Assembly: GCA_001724995.1 (NCBI GenBank)
Contig: MEFD01000021.1
Coordinates: 49,363 to 113,362, forward strand
Direction: 5' to 3'
Source of the DNA: Rubrivivax sp. SCN 71-131
GTDB lineage: Bacteria; Pseudomonadota; Gammaproteobacteria; Burkholderiales; Burkholderiaceae_C
DNA: 64,000 bases
How positions within the stretch are numbered: the first letter of the stretch is position 1; each line of letters starts with the position of its first letter. Position numbers and translations under genes: made by a program. Below the pieces are notes generated by a model. That model was not told the origin of the DNA. It ran no database searches and worked only from the letters and a program-made list of their open reading frames with translations. This document shows, piece after piece, positions 8,912 to 22,191 of this stretch.

Positions 8912-10708
8912 ATGGCTAAACTTCCCACGCGCAAGTTCGACGTCGTCATCGTCGGGGCCGGCGGCTCCGGCATGCGGGCATCGCTGCAACTCTCGAACGC
9001 CGGCCTGAACGTGGCGGTGCTGACCAAGGTCTTTCCGACGCGCTCGCACACGGTGGCCGCGCAGGGCGGCATCGGAGCCAGCCTCGGCAACATGTCCGAG
9101 GACAACTGGCACTACCACTTCTACGACACCGTCAAGGGCGGCGACTGGCTCGGCGACCAGGATGCGATCGAGTTCATGTGCCGCGAGGCGCCCAAGGTCG
9201 TCTACGAGCTCGAGCACTTCGGCATGCCCTTCGACCGCAATGCCGACGGCAGCATCTACCAGCGTCCCTTTGGCGGCCATACCGCCAACTACGGCGAGAA
9301 GCCGGTGCAGCGCGCCTGCGCCGCGGCCGACCGCACCGGCCACGCGATGCTGCACACGCTCTACCAGCGCAACGTCGCCGCGCGCACGCAGTTCTTCGTC
9401 GAGTGGATGGCGCTGGACCTCATCCGCGACGCCGAGGGCGACGTCGTCGGCGTCACCGCCCTGGAGATGGAAACGGGCGACATCCACGTCTTCCACGCGA
9501 AGACGACGATGCTGGCCACCGGCGGCGCCGGGCGCATCTACGCGGCCAGCACCAACGCCTACATCAACACCGGCGACGGCCTGGGTATGGCCGCGCGCGC
9601 GGGCATCCCGCTGCAGGACATGGAGTTCTGGCAGTTCCACCCCACCGGCGTGCACAACGCCGGCGTGCTGCTGACCGAGGGCTGTCGCGGCGAGGGCGCG
9701 ATCCTGCGCAACGCCGACGGCGAGCGCTTCATGGAGCGCTACGCGCCCACGCTCAAGGACCTGGCGCCGCGCGACTTCGTCTCGCGCTGCATGGATCAGG
9801 AGATCAAGGAGGGGCGCGGCTGCGGTCCGAACAAGGACTACATCAACCTCGACATGACGCACCTGGGGGCCGAGACCATCCACAAGCGTCTGCCCAGCGT
9901 GTTCGAGATCGGCCACAACTTCGCCAACGTCGACATCACCAAGGAGCCGATTCCGGTCGTGCCGACGCTGCACTACCAGATGGGCGGCGTGCCGGCGAAC
10001 ATCCACGGCCAGGTGGTGGTGCCCAAGGACGGCGATCCGAACGTTCCCGTCAACGGCCTCTACGCCGTCGGCGAGTGCTCCTGCGTGAGCGTGCACGGGG
10101 CCAACCGACTGGGCACCAACTCGCTGCTGGACCTGCTCGTCTTCGGTCGTGCCGCGGGCAACCACATCGTCGAGTTCTCGAAGCGCAGCCAGCACCACAA
10201 GCCGCTGCCGGCCGACGCCGGCGAGCGCACGCAGGCGCGCGTGGCCGAGCTCGACGCCAGCACCGGGGGCGAGTACGCGCAGGAGGTGGCCAACGACATC
10301 CGGCGCTCGATGCAGCATCACGCCGGGGTCTTCCGCACGCAGAAGATGATGGACGAGGGCGTGCGCGAGATCGCTGCACTGCGCGAGCGCGCCAAGGGCA
10401 TCACCCTGGCGGACAAGAGCCGGATCTTCAACACCGCCCGCGTCGAGGCGCTGGAGGTCGAGAACCTGGTCGAGGTGGCCCAGGCGACGATGGTCTCGGC
10501 GGCCGCGCGCAAGGAGTGCCGCGGAGCGCACACGGTCGAGGACTACGAGCGCGGCGCCGACGATGCCGAATTCCCGCTCGGCCGCAACGACCGCGACTGG
10601 CTCAAGCACACCCTGTGGGACGGCGCCACCAACAGCCTTTCGTACAAGCCGGTGCGCATGCAGCCGCTGAGCGTCGAGAGCATCCCGCCCAAGGTCCGCA
10701 CCTTCTGA
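8912..10708 (+). CDS. sdhA: Succinate dehydrogenase flavoprotein subunit
   Basis: 598 residues. The FAD-binding GAGGSG motif is at about 15-20. The [11 protein letters not shown] segment places the covalent-flavin histidine at H46. Substrate and capping residues occur in [20 protein letters not shown] and [14 protein letters not shown]. It oxidises succinate to fumarate on the cytoplasmic face of the inner membrane. The ATG at 8912 gives the usual [15 protein letters not shown] opening; the frame is open upstream through sdhD, but those starts overlap sdhD. It needs SdhE (gene at 11493) for flavinylation. Confidence 0.98.
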   Translation: MAKLPTRKFDVVIVGAGGSGMRASLQLSNAGLNVAVLTKVFPTRSHTVAAQGGIGASLGNMSEDNWHYHFYDTVKGGDWLGDQDAIEFMCREAPKVVYELEHFGMPFDRNADGSIYQRPFGGHTANYGEKPVQRACAAADRTGHAMLHTLYQRNVAARTQFFVEWMALDLIRDAEGDVVGVTALEMETGDIHVFHAKTTMLATGGAGRIYAASTNAYINTGDGLGMAARAGIPLQDMEFWQFHPTGVHNAGVLLTEGCRGEGAILRNADGERFMERYAPTLKDLAPRDFVSRCMDQEIKEGRGCGPNKDYINLDMTHLGAETIHKRLPSVFEIGHNFANVDITKEPIPVVPTLHYQMGGVPANIHGQVVVPKDGDPNVPVNGLYAVGECSCVSVHGANRLGTNSLLDLLVFGRAAGNHIVEFSKRSQHHKPLPADAGERTQARVAELDASTGGEYAQEVANDIRRSMQHHAGVFRTQKMMDEGVREIAALRERAKGITLADKSRIFNTARVEALEVENLVEVAQATMVSAAARKECRGAHTVEDYERGADDAEFPLGRNDRDWLKHTLWDGATNSLSYKPVRMQPLSVESIPPKVRTF

Positions 10709-10727
10709 ATCCGCAAGGCACTCCGAA

Positions 10728-11432
10728 ATGAGCAAGCGCACCTTCCAGATCTACCGCTACGACCCCGACAAGGATGCCAAGCCCCACATGCAGACGCTGC
10801 AGGTGGAGCTCGACGGTTCCGAGCGCATGCTGCTCGACGGGCTCATCAAGCTCAAGGCGCAGGACCCGACCCTGAGCTTTCGCCGCAGTTGCCGCGAAGG
10901 CGTGTGCGGGTCGGACGCGATGAACATCAACGGCAAGAACGGCCTGGCCTGCCTGACCAACCTGCGCAGCCTTCCCGACACCGTCGTCCTCAAGCCGCTG
11001 CCCGGGCTGCCCGTCATCCGCGACCTCATCGTGGACATGACGCAGTTTTTCAAGCAGTACCACTCCATCAAGCCCTACCTGATCAACGAGGATCCGCCGC
11101 CCGAGAAGGAGCGCCTGCAGTCGCCCGAGGAGCGCGAGGAGCTCGACGGCCTGTACGAGTGCATCCTCTGCGCGAGCTGCTCCACCGCCTGCCCGAGCTT
11201 CTGGTGGAATCCGGACAAGTACGTCGGCCCGGCGGGCCTGCTGCAGGCCTACCGCTTCATCGTCGACAGCCGCGACCAGGCGACCTCCGAGCGGCTGGAC
11301 AATCTCGAGGATCCCTACCGGCTCTTCCGCTGCCGCTCGATCCTCAACTGCACGGACGTCTGCCCCAAGGGCCTGAACCCCGCCAAGGCCATCAGCAAGA
11401 TCAAGGAGCTGATGGTCCGCCGGGCCGTTTGA
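10728..11432 (+). CDS. sdhB: Succinate dehydrogenase iron-sulfur subunit
   Basis: 234 residues. The N-terminal ferredoxin domain carries the [2Fe-2S] cysteines in [12 protein letters not shown] and NGLAC. The C-terminal domain has the two ferredoxin-like cysteine clusters [12 protein letters not shown] and [17 protein letters not shown] for the [4Fe-4S] and [3Fe-4S] centres. It carries electrons from FAD in SdhA to quinone in SdhCD. It follows sdhA by 19 bp and is 60 bp before sdhE. Confidence 0.98.
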   Translation: MSKRTFQIYRYDPDKDAKPHMQTLQVELDGSERMLLDGLIKLKAQDPTLSFRRSCREGVCGSDAMNINGKNGLACLTNLRSLPDTVVLKPLPGLPVIRDLIVDMTQFFKQYHSIKPYLINEDPPPEKERLQSPEEREELDGLYECILCASCSTACPSFWWNPDKYVGPAGLLQAYRFIVDSRDQATSERLDNLEDPYRLFRCRSILNCTDVCPKGLNPAKAISKIKELMVRRAV

Positions 11433-11492
11433 GGCCTTGCCCGCCAAGGCTCGAAGCGCCCCTCAGAACCTTCCGCGACCCCGCCGCACGCG

Positions 11493-11774
11493 ATGAGCGA
11501 TCTGGCCCTCGACCCCCGCGACCTCGGCCGCCTGAAGTGGCGCTGCCGGCGTGGCCTGCTCGAGAACGATCTGCTCATCGAGCGCTTCTTCCGCCGCCAT
11601 GAGGACACGATCACGGTCCGCCAGGCCCAGGGGCTGCAGTCCCTGATGGATCTGTCCGATCACGACCTGCTGGACCTGCTGCTCTCGCGAAGCCAGCCGC
11701 AGGACGAGCTCGATCGTCCCGAAGTGCGCGAGGTGCTTGCCCTGATGAGGCAGCCGCCGTCGAACCCCAGCTGA
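11493..11774 (+). CDS. sdhE: FAD assembly factor SdhE
   Basis: 93 residues, the normal size. The RGxxE motif appears as [15 protein letters not shown], followed by a small helical bundle ([14 protein letters not shown]). SdhE binds the SdhA apoprotein and promotes covalent attachment of FAD. Placement between sdhB and gltA is the standard betaproteobacterial order. The neighbouring gltA starts 16 bp later, suggesting one transcript. Confidence 0.93.
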   Translation: MSDLALDPRDLGRLKWRCRRGLLENDLLIERFFRRHEDTITVRQAQGLQSLMDLSDHDLLDLLLSRSQPQDELDRPEVREVLALMRQPPSNPS

Positions 11775-11790
11775 ATCGAAAGGCCATGCG

Positions 11791-13101
11791 ATGACTCCCT
11801 CCGAAGTGAAAGCCACCTTGTCGTTCTCGGACGGCAGCCCGACCATGGAACTGCCGATCTACAAGGGCACCATCGGCCCCGACGTGATCGACATCCGCAA
11901 GCTCTACGGCCAGACGGGCAAGTTCACCTACGACCCGGGCTTCCTCTCGACGGCCTCGTGCAACAGCACGATCACCTACATCGACGGCGACAAGGGTGAA
12001 CTGCTCTACCGCGGCTACCCGATCGAGCAGATCGCCACCCAGTGCGACTTCCTCGACACCTGCTACCTGCTGCTGTACGGCGAACTGCCCAACGCGCAGC
12101 AGCAGCGGGACTTCCACAAGCTCGTGGTCAACCACACGATGGTCAACGAGCAGATGCAGTTCTTCCTGCGCGGCTTCCGCCGCGACGCCCATCCGATGGC
12201 GGTGATGACCGGCCTCGTCGGCGCGCTCTCGGCCTTCTATCACGACAGCACCGACATCAACAACGCCAAGCACCGCGAAGTGGCGGCGATCCGCCTCATC
12301 GCCAAGATGCCGACGCTGGTGGCGATGGCCTACAAGTACTCCATCGGCCAGCCCTACATCTACCCGCGCAACGAGCTGAGCTACACCGCGAACTTCATGC
12401 GCATGATGTTCGCGACACCCTGCGCGGACTACGAGCCCAACGACGTGCTGGTGCGCGCGCTGGACCGCATCTTCATCCTGCACGCAGACCACGAGCAGAA
12501 TGCCTCGACCTCGACCGTGCGGCTGTGCGGCAGTTCGGGCACCAACCCGTTCGCGGCCATCGCCGCCGGCGTGGCCTGCCTTTGGGGCCCGGCGCACGGC
12601 GGTGCCAACGAGGCCGCGCTGACGATGCTCGAGGACATTCAGCGCAGCGGCGGCGTCGAGAAGATCGGCGAGTTCATCAAGCAGGTCAAGGACAAGAACT
12701 CGACCGTCAAGCTGATGGGCTTCGGGCACCGTGTCTACAAGAACTACGATCCGCGCGCCAAGCTCATGCGCGAGACCTGCCACGAGGTGCTCGAGGCCCT
12801 GGGCCTGCACGACGACCCGCTCTTCAAGCTCGCCATGCAGCTCGAGAAGATCGCGCTCGAGGACGAGTACTTCGTCGCCCGCAAGCTCTATCCGAACGTC
12901 GACTTCTACTCCGGCATCGTGCAGCGCGCCATCGGCATCCCGGTGAGCCTGTTTACGGCGATCTTTGCCCTCGCGCGCACGGTCGGCTGGATCGCGCAAC
13001 TCAACGAGATGATCGCCGACCCCGAGTACAAGATCGGTCGGCCGCGTCAGCTCTTCGTCGGCTCGGCCCGTCGCGACGTCGCCCCCCTCGAACAGCGCTG
13101 A
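11791..13101 (+). CDS. gltA: Citrate synthase (hexameric type II)
   Basis: 436 residues. The N-terminal beta-sheet domain is typical of type II, NADH-sensitive enzymes ([21 protein letters not shown]). Catalytic motifs are [27 protein letters not shown] and the aspartate in NVDFYSGIV. It condenses acetyl-CoA with oxaloacetate, closing the cycle encoded around it. AAAGG precedes the ATG. It overlaps nothing but is only 6 bp from the next gene. Confidence 0.98.
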   Translation: MTPSEVKATLSFSDGSPTMELPIYKGTIGPDVIDIRKLYGQTGKFTYDPGFLSTASCNSTITYIDGDKGELLYRGYPIEQIATQCDFLDTCYLLLYGELPNAQQQRDFHKLVVNHTMVNEQMQFFLRGFRRDAHPMAVMTGLVGALSAFYHDSTDINNAKHREVAAIRLIAKMPTLVAMAYKYSIGQPYIYPRNELSYTANFMRMMFATPCADYEPNDVLVRALDRIFILHADHEQNASTSTVRLCGSSGTNPFAAIAAGVACLWGPAHGGANEAALTMLEDIQRSGGVEKIGEFIKQVKDKNSTVKLMGFGHRVYKNYDPRAKLMRETCHEVLEALGLHDDPLFKLAMQLEKIALEDEYFVARKLYPNVDFYSGIVQRAIGIPVSLFTAIFALARTVGWIAQLNEMIADPEYKIGRPRQLFVGSARRDVAPLEQR

Positions 13102-13107
13102 ACGGCC

Positions 13108-14109
13108 ATGGGCTGGCTCTCGCGCCTGCTCGGTGGCCAGGCCCGCTCGGGGGCGAAGCCCGGGCGCAGGGCGTCGCGTCCCGCCGTGCGGCCACCCCTT
13201 GATGCAACCGCGGGAGTCGACCCCCTTGTTGCGGAGGCGGGGGCCGCGCCCCTGCGGCCTCCGAGCCCCGCCGCACCGACGACGCCTGCACCAGACGCAA
13301 CGGCGGCCCTCGGGCCGCCGTTGTGCTGTTGGCTGCTCGGCACGCTGCGGTCGCCGCCGGGTGTGCCCTTGCCGGGGCCGTTGCAGCCCTGGGAGCAGAA
13401 GGCGCTCGCCCTGCTCGACGATGTCCTGGTGCCGTCGACGCTGCCGAGCGAGTTGCTGCCGCGCTCGGTCAACGTGGTGCCGCAGCTGCTGGCGCTGCTG
13501 CGCCACCAGGACTTGCCGGTGCCGGTGCTGGCGGAGCGCATCGGCCGCGACCCGGTGCTCGCCGCGGAGGTGCTGCGCCAGGCCGGCGGGGCCCTCTTCT
13601 CGCACCTCGGGCCGGTGGCCGACCTGCCCCAGGCCGTCCAGCGCCTGGGCGTGGAGGGCCTGCAGATGGCCATCGCCCGTGTCGTGCTGCGGCCGATGTT
13701 CCAGGCGCCGCCGGGCAGCCTGAGCGCGCGCACCTCGGAGCGCCTTTGGGAGCATGCCGACGTGCTCTCGCGCCAGGCCGTGGTCGCAGCGCGCGCGGGC
13801 GGTGCATCGGTGTTCGATGCCTACCTGGTCGGCCTGCTGCACGACAGCGGCTGGACCGTGCTTTTCCATGCACTGCAACGCGGCGGGATCAACGACCTCG
13901 GCACGCCGAGCGAGCGGGGGGCCGAGGCGCTCGCCCAGCGCGCCCATCGGCTGTTCGGTCGCGCGGCCGTGCCCTGGCGCATCACGCCGGGCTTCGCTGC
14001 CTTCGCCGAGGAAGCGCAGTGCGTGCCGCTGGCGCAAGGCGTGCACCCGCTGGCGGCGGTGTTGCGTACGGCGCAGCCGCTGGCCATGGTGGAGCTGCAG
14101 GGCGGCTGA
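13108..14109 (+). CDS. HDOD-domain protein
   Basis: 333 residues. The first 80 or so are low-complexity and Pro/Ala-rich. Residues about 110-320 resemble an HDOD domain: PRSVNVVPQLLALLRH, then VLAERIGRDPVLAAEVLRQAG, QAVQRLGVEGLQMAI, and the central HADVLSRQ and YLVGLLHDSGW. HDOD domains resemble HD phosphohydrolases but usually lack full activity, and act in signalling with cyclic di-GMP or two-component proteins. The gene begins 6 bp after gltA and so is probably co-transcribed with it; whether it has a link to metabolism is unknown. It converges on the next gene. Confidence 0.85.
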   Translation: MGWLSRLLGGQARSGAKPGRRASRPAVRPPLDATAGVDPLVAEAGAAPLRPPSPAAPTTPAPDATAALGPPLCCWLLGTLRSPPGVPLPGPLQPWEQKALALLDDVLVPSTLPSELLPRSVNVVPQLLALLRHQDLPVPVLAERIGRDPVLAAEVLRQAGGALFSHLGPVADLPQAVQRLGVEGLQMAIARVVLRPMFQAPPGSLSARTSERLWEHADVLSRQAVVAARAGGASVFDAYLVGLLHDSGWTVLFHALQRGGINDLGTPSERGAEALAQRAHRLFGRAAVPWRITPGFAAFAEEAQCVPLAQGVHPLAAVLRTAQPLAMVELQGG

Positions 14110-14170
14110 CCCGGCCCCGCGTCGCCGCGCGAGCCCCAAGGGCGCGCAATCGCCGCGCCATCGGCGCGAG

Positions 14171-15472
14171 TCAGAAGTGGATCGTCACGGCGTCGATGAC
14201 GCGCGTGTCCTCGTCCACCACTGGCATCCAGTGCCATTTGTCGAAGGTCGTGCAAGGGTGCGAGATGCCGAGCGCAACCAGGTCACCGACTTCGGGCCCC
14301 GCCGTGACGGTCGCGTCCCAGCGCAGATAGGCGTGCTGGTCGTTGAGCGCGGCGATGCGCCAGTTCGCGCCGCCGGGCAGCGGTTGCACGCGCCCGGCGC
14401 GTGCCATCGCCTGCGGATGCGGCAGCTCGATATCGAAGGAGAGGTCCCGGCGTCCGCCGCTGAGCAGCGCCAGGCCCGGCTCCGGCGTGCTCTGCACCGC
14501 CGTCCACACCTCGAGCGCGGGCTGCAGCTCGTCGGCGCAGCCGCAGCGCTGCGCCACCCGCTGCACCAGGCGTCGGTAATGCCCGTGGTCGTGCGTGACG
14601 TAGCAGCCCGAGCGCAGGATGCCGCGTACCGGGCGCGAGAGCGCAGGCCGCATGTGCGGCGCGACGAGATCGAACAAGGCCGAGCCGCCGGCCGAGACGA
14701 GCACCTCGTCGGCTTCGAACAGCTCTTCGCGGTCGCAGGCGACGGCAAGCCGCGTCACGCGCCCCATCAGCTCCGAGCTCATGGCCCGCAGGCGATCGTC
14801 GTCGCCCTCGAGCGACAGGCCCTCGTAGCACTCGACGCCCACCAGGCGAACCGCAGGGCTTGCGCGCAGCGCGCGCGCGAGCTCGATCGCCGCCGACGGC
14901 TCGCGCACCCCGGTGCGTCCTCCGGCCACGCCGGCCTCCACCAGCACCTCGAACGCCGGTGCCTGGCGCTGCGCCGCCCGCCACGCCTCGATGAGCCGCA
15001 GCTGCACGATGGAGTCGACGAGGAAGGGCACGCGCAGGCCTGCGGTCTGCGCCAGCAGCCGTGCCAGACCGCCCAGATCGGGGGCGGTGTGCACCTGATT
15101 GGCAATCAGTGCGCGCCGCACACCGGCGCGCACACCGAGCTGCAGCTGGAAGACGCTGGCGAAGCTGATGCCCCAGGCGCCGGCCTCGATCTGCCGGGCA
15201 AAGAGCTGCGGCGACATCGTCGTCTTGCCGTGCGGCGCCAGATCGAGGCCGCGCTCGCGCGCGAAGTCCTGCATCCAGCGCAGGTTGTGCGCGAGCGCAC
15301 TCTCCTTGAGAACCGCCAGCGGCAGCGGCAGCGCGCCGTCGGCCACGCGCCAGCGCTGGCGCGCGAGCTCCGAGCGCCGCAGCGGTGCTGCGGCCGGCGC
15401 AAAGCCCTTCAGCCAGGGGCCGAGCAGCGGATCGCGGAACTCCCCAGGAGGAGCCATCGGCGCGGCAGGCAT
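14171..15472 (-). CDS. PLP-dependent D-threonine aldolase / D-serine dehydratase-like protein
   Basis: 433 residues with the fold-type III alanine-racemase barrel. The PLP lysine is in LAPHGKTTMSPQLF near residue 80. C-terminal beta-domain residues include RSGCYVTHDHGHY and a metal-site-like GISHPCTTFDKW, where the His and Cys are expected zinc ligands in DSD1-type enzymes. Such enzymes act on D-threonine, D-serine or related amino acids; annotations of amino acid deaminase also occur. The ATG at 15472 is chosen; a second in-frame ATG at 15457 is an alternative. It is convergent with the HDOD gene and divergent from the small exported protein. Substrate is not determinable. Confidence 0.85.
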   Translation of the reverse strand: MPAAPMAPPGEFRDPLLGPWLKGFAPAAAPLRRSELARQRWRVADGALPLPLAVLKESALAHNLRWMQDFARERGLDLAPHGKTTMSPQLFARQIEAGAWGISFASVFQLQLGVRAGVRRALIANQVHTAPDLGGLARLLAQTAGLRVPFLVDSIVQLRLIEAWRAAQRQAPAFEVLVEAGVAGGRTGVREPSAAIELARALRASPAVRLVGVECYEGLSLEGDDDRLRAMSSELMGRVTRLAVACDREELFEADEVLVSAGGSALFDLVAPHMRPALSRPVRGILRSGCYVTHDHGHYRRLVQRVAQRCGCADELQPALEVWTAVQSTPEPGLALLSGGRRDLSFDIELPHPQAMARAGRVQPLPGGANWRIAALNDQHAYLRWDATVTAGPEVGDLVALGISHPCTTFDKWHWMPVVDEDTRVIDAVTIHF

Positions 15473-15810
15473 GCGGCGATTCTCGCCTGCCCCGGGCGCT
15501 TGAGAAGCGCCCCGATCCCGCAAGGCTGCGCCAAGCGTGAGGGCAGGCCATCGGCGCCGGCCTTGACTCCTTTGGTTGTGGCCTGTTCGCAACGTCGACG
15601 CAGGCAGGTGAAGGCGCTCGAGGCCGCGCCCGCGAGGCGGAAATTGCACCGTGGTGATGCGTATCGCCTCTTGAAGTGCCTGAGTCCTGTCATCAGATTA
15701 CCGCGGCCTTGCTGTTTAAATGAGCTACAAGGATGCAAAATGGGCGTAGATTTACAGCGTAGGCGGGTACAGATCCATTTCTCATCATTTCTCCCTGCAA
15801 TGACATAGAG
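15473..15810. other. 338-bp intergenic region, relatively AT-rich on its right side
   Basis: This divergent intergenic region holds no gene I can support. From about 15650 to 15800 it is visibly richer in A/T than its surroundings, which would suit the promoter of the exported protein at 15811. A TTGAAG hexamer at 15671 is a possible -35, but no confident -10 could be chosen. Confidence 0.4.
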
Positions 15811-16134
15811 ATGACGACCTCCAAGACGATGCTGGCGAGCTTGCTTGCCGGCCTGCTGGCCTCCTCCATGGCCCTGGCCCAAGCGCCTGGCAAGCCCGCT
15901 CCCGGTGGCGAGGCCGATCCGGCCCAGGCCAAGTCCCAAGGCACCAAGACCTCCACGGTCGACAAGGCGGCGGTGAAGGCCGAGGCCAAGCAGGCCGGGG
16001 TGTCCTGCGACAGGCCGCAGACGGATACCGGCAAGTCGACCGCCAAGCGCGCCGACGTCAAGGCCGAGGCGATCCGCGCCCAGAAGGCAGGCGAGGATCC
16101 TTGCGGCGAGCAGATGCCCGGCCCCAAGAAGTAA
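15811..16134 (+). CDS. Small exported protein with paired VKAEA repeats
   Basis: 107 residues. A signal peptide (LASLLAGLLASSMALAQA) should be cleaved near residue 24. The mature part has two similar segments, DKAAVKAEAKQAG and KRADVKAEAIRAQKAG, each near a cysteine (SCDRP and DPCGEQ), so one disulfide is possible. The composition and repeat resemble small periplasmic DUF4148-like proteins, which are common in Burkholderiales and functionally obscure. It stands alone between a divergent gene and a terminator. Confidence 0.75.
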   Translation: MTTSKTMLASLLAGLLASSMALAQAPGKPAPGGEADPAQAKSQGTKTSTVDKAAVKAEAKQAGVSCDRPQTDTGKSTAKRADVKAEAIRAQKAGEDPCGEQMPGPKK

Positions 16135-16179
16135 TCGACCGCTCCCCCGGCGGGTGGCCCGTTCGGGCGCCCGCGCCAG

Positions 16180-16216
16180 GGCCGGCATGGATCTCGATCC
16201 TGCCGGCCTTTGTCCT
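16180..16216 (+). terminator. Rho-independent terminator
   Basis: GGCCGGCA pairs with TGCCGGCC and GGAT with ATCC around a CTCG loop (one bulged T). The stem is followed by TTTGTCCTTG. It would end transcription of the small exported protein gene. Confidence 0.75.
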
Positions 16217-16325
16217 TGTCATGGGCCCGCCGATGAGCGCCGACCCATGAACGAAGCGGCCCGCGCGCGGCGAGCGGCGCCACTGCCTCGTTACCGGGGG
16301 CGAAGTGATGCCGGGTGGCCGGGCG

Positions 16326-16988
16326 TCAGGCCGCCGCCACGAGCCCGTTCTCGAAGTGCGCTTTCATCAGCGCCGTCGCCTGCGTGGCGTCGCGCGAGTG
16401 CAGCGCCTGCATCAGCGCGCGGTGCTCGGCCAGCGACTCGGCGATGCGCCCTTGCTTGAAGAGCGAGTGGTGGCGGTTGAGCTTCATGACCTTGCGCAGG
16501 TCGGTGACGATCTGTGCGCGCCAGCGGTTGCCGGCGACTTCGAGCAGCTTGAGGTGAAACTGCTCGTTGGCGGCGAAGAAGGCGTCGCGCTGGCGCGGTT
16601 GCTTCTCCAGGCGCTGGTGCAGCGCCTGCAGCGCTTCAAGCTGCGCCTCGCTGGCGCGCCGCGCCACCTCGCCGGCGGCATCGCTCTCCAGCAGCGCCAG
16701 CAGGTGGTAGACCTGCGCCACGTCGGCGCGCGACATCTCGGTGACGTAGGCGCCGCGGCGCAGCTTCATCGTCACCAGGCCTTCCACGGCAAGCACCTTC
16801 AAGGCCTCGCGCAGCGGCGTGCGGCTGATGCCGTAGTCGGCGCAGAGCTCGAGCTCGTCGATCCGGCTGCCGGGCTCGAGCTCGCGCGCGAAGATCTGCT
16901 GGCGCAGCCGGTCGGCGACGTCCTCGTACAGCGCGCGCCGCGCAAGCCGGCGCGGTGCGGCTTCGGCAGTGTCGAGGGCAGCAGGCAT
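16326..16988 (-). CDS. GntR-family (FadR/FCD) regulator beside the propionate genes
   Basis: 220 residues from the ATG at 16988. The winged helix (about 14-80) includes LYEDVADRLRQQIF, LEPGSRIDELELCADYGISR and TPLREALKVLAVEGLV. The all-helical FCD domain follows, with the conserved acidic/His pattern LLALLESDAAGEVA, FAANEQFHLKLLE and LAEHRALMQALHS. FCD regulators sense organic acids or CoA esters. It is divergent from mcm, with a palindrome in the shared promoter. An ATG at 17027 would add 13 residues, but it overlaps that palindrome and the likely -10, so I prefer 16988. No clear ribosome binding site supports either. Confidence 0.88.
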   Translation of the reverse strand: MPAALDTAEAAPRRLARRALYEDVADRLRQQIFARELEPGSRIDELELCADYGISRTPLREALKVLAVEGLVTMKLRRGAYVTEMSRADVAQVYHLLALLESDAAGEVARRASEAQLEALQALHQRLEKQPRQRDAFFAANEQFHLKLLEVAGNRWRAQIVTDLRKVMKLNRHHSLFKQGRIAESLAEHRALMQALHSRDATQATALMKAHFENGLVAAA

Positions 16989-17011
16989 GGGCGGCGCGTG
17001 TCGGGTTTGCG

Positions 17012-17040
17012 TTGGGTCGGAATTCATAATTATGCATAAT
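17012..17040 (+). promoter_or_regulatory. mcm promoter with palindromic operator
   Basis: TTGGGT at 17012-17017 and CATAAT at 17035-17040 are 17 bp apart, a good sigma-70 promoter. The -10 lies in the perfect 12-bp palindrome ATTATGCATAAT (17029-17040). Reading the other strand, TTGTCG and CATAAT with 16-bp spacing give an overlapping divergent promoter for the GntR gene. One bound regulator could therefore control both. Confidence 0.6.
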
Positions 17041-17104
17041 GAAGGCGCCACGACAAGCGCCTTCGACGCCTTTACCCGCGGCCGTTCCCGAGGAGAGACA
17101 CACC

Positions 17105-19258
<2,154 letters not shown>

Positions 19259-19297
19259 TCGCGCCCAGGCGCTCCCGAGTTCACGCGGACGCAAGCC

Positions 19298-20317
19298 GTG
19301 ACCGCCTTGCCCGAAACCGACCAGGCCCTGCTGCAGGCCATCGGCGGCGTTCCCGGTCCGGCGCAGCGGCGCGCGCTGGCCAAGGCCATCACCTTGCTCG
19401 AATCGACGCGTGCCGACCACCGCGAGCGCGCCGATGCGCTGCTCGACGCGCTGCTGCCGAAGGCCGGCGCTGCCCTGCGCCTGGGCCTTTCCGGCGTGCC
19501 CGGTGCGGGCAAGAGCACCTTCATCGAGTCGCTGGGCATGTTCCTTGTCGGACGCGGGCATCGCGTCGCGGTGCTGGCGGTCGACCCCTCGTCGACGGTC
19601 TCCGGCGGCTCCATCCTCGGCGACAAGACGCGCATGCACAGGCTCGGCGCGCACGAGCGCGCCTTCATCCGCCCGAGCCCGAGCGGCGGCACGCTCGGTG
19701 GCGTGGCCGACAAGACGCGCGAGGCGATCATCGTCTGCGAGGCCGCCGGCTACGACATCGTCATCGTCGAGACCGTGGGCGTGGGCCAGAGCGAGACCGC
19801 GGTGCACGGCATGACCGACTGCTTCTGTCTTCTGCAGCTTCCCAACGCCGGCGATGACCTGCAGGCGATCAAGAAGGGCGTGATGGAGCTTGCCGACCTG
19901 GTCGCGATCAACAAGGCCGACCTCGACGAGGCCGCGGCCACGCGTGCCCGCGCGCAGATCACGAGCGCGCTGCGCTTCTTCGGCACGCATGCCCGCGCCG
20001 GGCAGGCGGCTGACGAGGGCGACGCCTGGCACCCCGAAGTGCTGCAACTGAGCGCCCTGCGCGAGCAGGGGCTGGACGCGTTCTGGGACGCGGTGCTGCG
20101 CTTTCGCGACCGCCAGCGCGCGCACGGGCTTCTCGCCGCGCGGCGCCGCGCGCAGGACCGCGCCTGGATGTGGGAGCGCATCGAGACCGGGCTGCGCGAG
20201 CGCTTCAAGACGCACCCCGCCGTCAGCCGCGCGCTGCCGGGATTGAGTGCAGACGTGCAGGCCGGCCGCGTCGCGCCTTCGGTCGCGGCGCGGCGACTGC
20301 TGGACCTGATGAACTGA
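19298..20317 (+). CDS. meaB: MeaB/ArgK-type G3E GTPase, mutase chaperone
   Basis: 339 residues from a GTG start. The P-loop [15 protein letters not shown] is at about 65-80; other G-protein motifs are [14 protein letters not shown] and [10 protein letters not shown]3E proteins of this family protect methylmalonyl-CoA mutase and gate delivery of intact adenosylcobalamin. Placement directly after mcm agrees. pccB begins 14 bp after its stop. Confidence 0.95.
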   Translation: MTALPETDQALLQAIGGVPGPAQRRALAKAITLLESTRADHRERADALLDALLPKAGAALRLGLSGVPGAGKSTFIESLGMFLVGRGHRVAVLAVDPSSTVSGGSILGDKTRMHRLGAHERAFIRPSPSGGTLGGVADKTREAIIVCEAAGYDIVIVETVGVGQSETAVHGMTDCFCLLQLPNAGDDLQAIKKGVMELADLVAINKADLDEAAATRARAQITSALRFFGTHARAGQAADEGDAWHPEVLQLSALREQGLDAFWDAVLRFRDRQRAHGLLAARRRAQDRAWMWERIETGLRERFKTHPAVSRALPGLSADVQAGRVAPSVAARRLLDLMN

Positions 20318-20331
20318 CGAAGGAAGACGCC

Positions 20332-21864
<1,533 letters not shown>

Positions 21865-21890
21865 CCTGCGCCTGAGTTGGAGCCCAAATT

Positions 21891-21908
21891 CCTTACAATA
21901 GCGTAAGG
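21891..21908. promoter_or_regulatory. Inverted repeat at the second vapBC promoter
   Basis: CCTTAC and GTAAGG are perfect 6-bp arms around a 6-nt centre, 11 bp before the AbrB-type antitoxin ATG. A TACAAT -10-like hexamer lies inside it (21894-21899). It is a likely antitoxin operator. Confidence 0.55.
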
Positions 21909-21918
21909 CATTTCTGAG

Positions 21919-22191
21919 ATGTCCGTCATGACCACTGCCACGCTCACCAGCAAGGGCCAGATCACGATCCCGGCGCAGGTGCGCCGGGTGCTGAACGTGC
22001 AGGCCGGCGACCGTGTGGAATTCGTCCAGGTCGAGCCCGGTCGGTTCGAGATCGTCGCGGCGACCCGCTCGGTGCGCGAGCTTAAGGGCTTGTTCGGCAA
22101 GCCCTCGCGCACCGTATCGATCGAGGAAATGAATCGGACGATCGCCGAGCGCGGCGCGGCCGCGGTCCTGCCGGGGAGGTCCAAGGGGTGA
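21919..22191 (+). CDS. vapB: AbrB/MazE-type antitoxin, second module
   Basis: 90 residues. The AbrB core TATLTSKGQITIPAQVRRVL is followed by GDRVEFVQVEPGRFEIV. The C-terminus (LKGLFGKPSRTVSIEEMNRTI) is a typical helical toxin-clamping tail. An ATG at 21928 is an alternative start. The stop overlaps the toxin's GTG start by four bases (GTGA). The inverted repeat 11 bp upstream is its probable operator. The pair is inserted between pccB and pccA on the same strand, so it could be co-transcribed with them. Confidence 0.9.
   Translation: MSVMTTATLTSKGQITIPAQVRRVLNVQAGDRVEFVQVEPGRFEIVAATRSVRELKGLFGKPSRTVSIEEMNRTIAERGAAAVLPGRSKG

Noticed and set aside
14145..14170. CGCGCC/GGCGCG hairpin between the HDOD and aldolase genes as a terminator
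   Set aside because: Six-base stem, no T-run, and such short GC palindromes are expected by chance in this composition.
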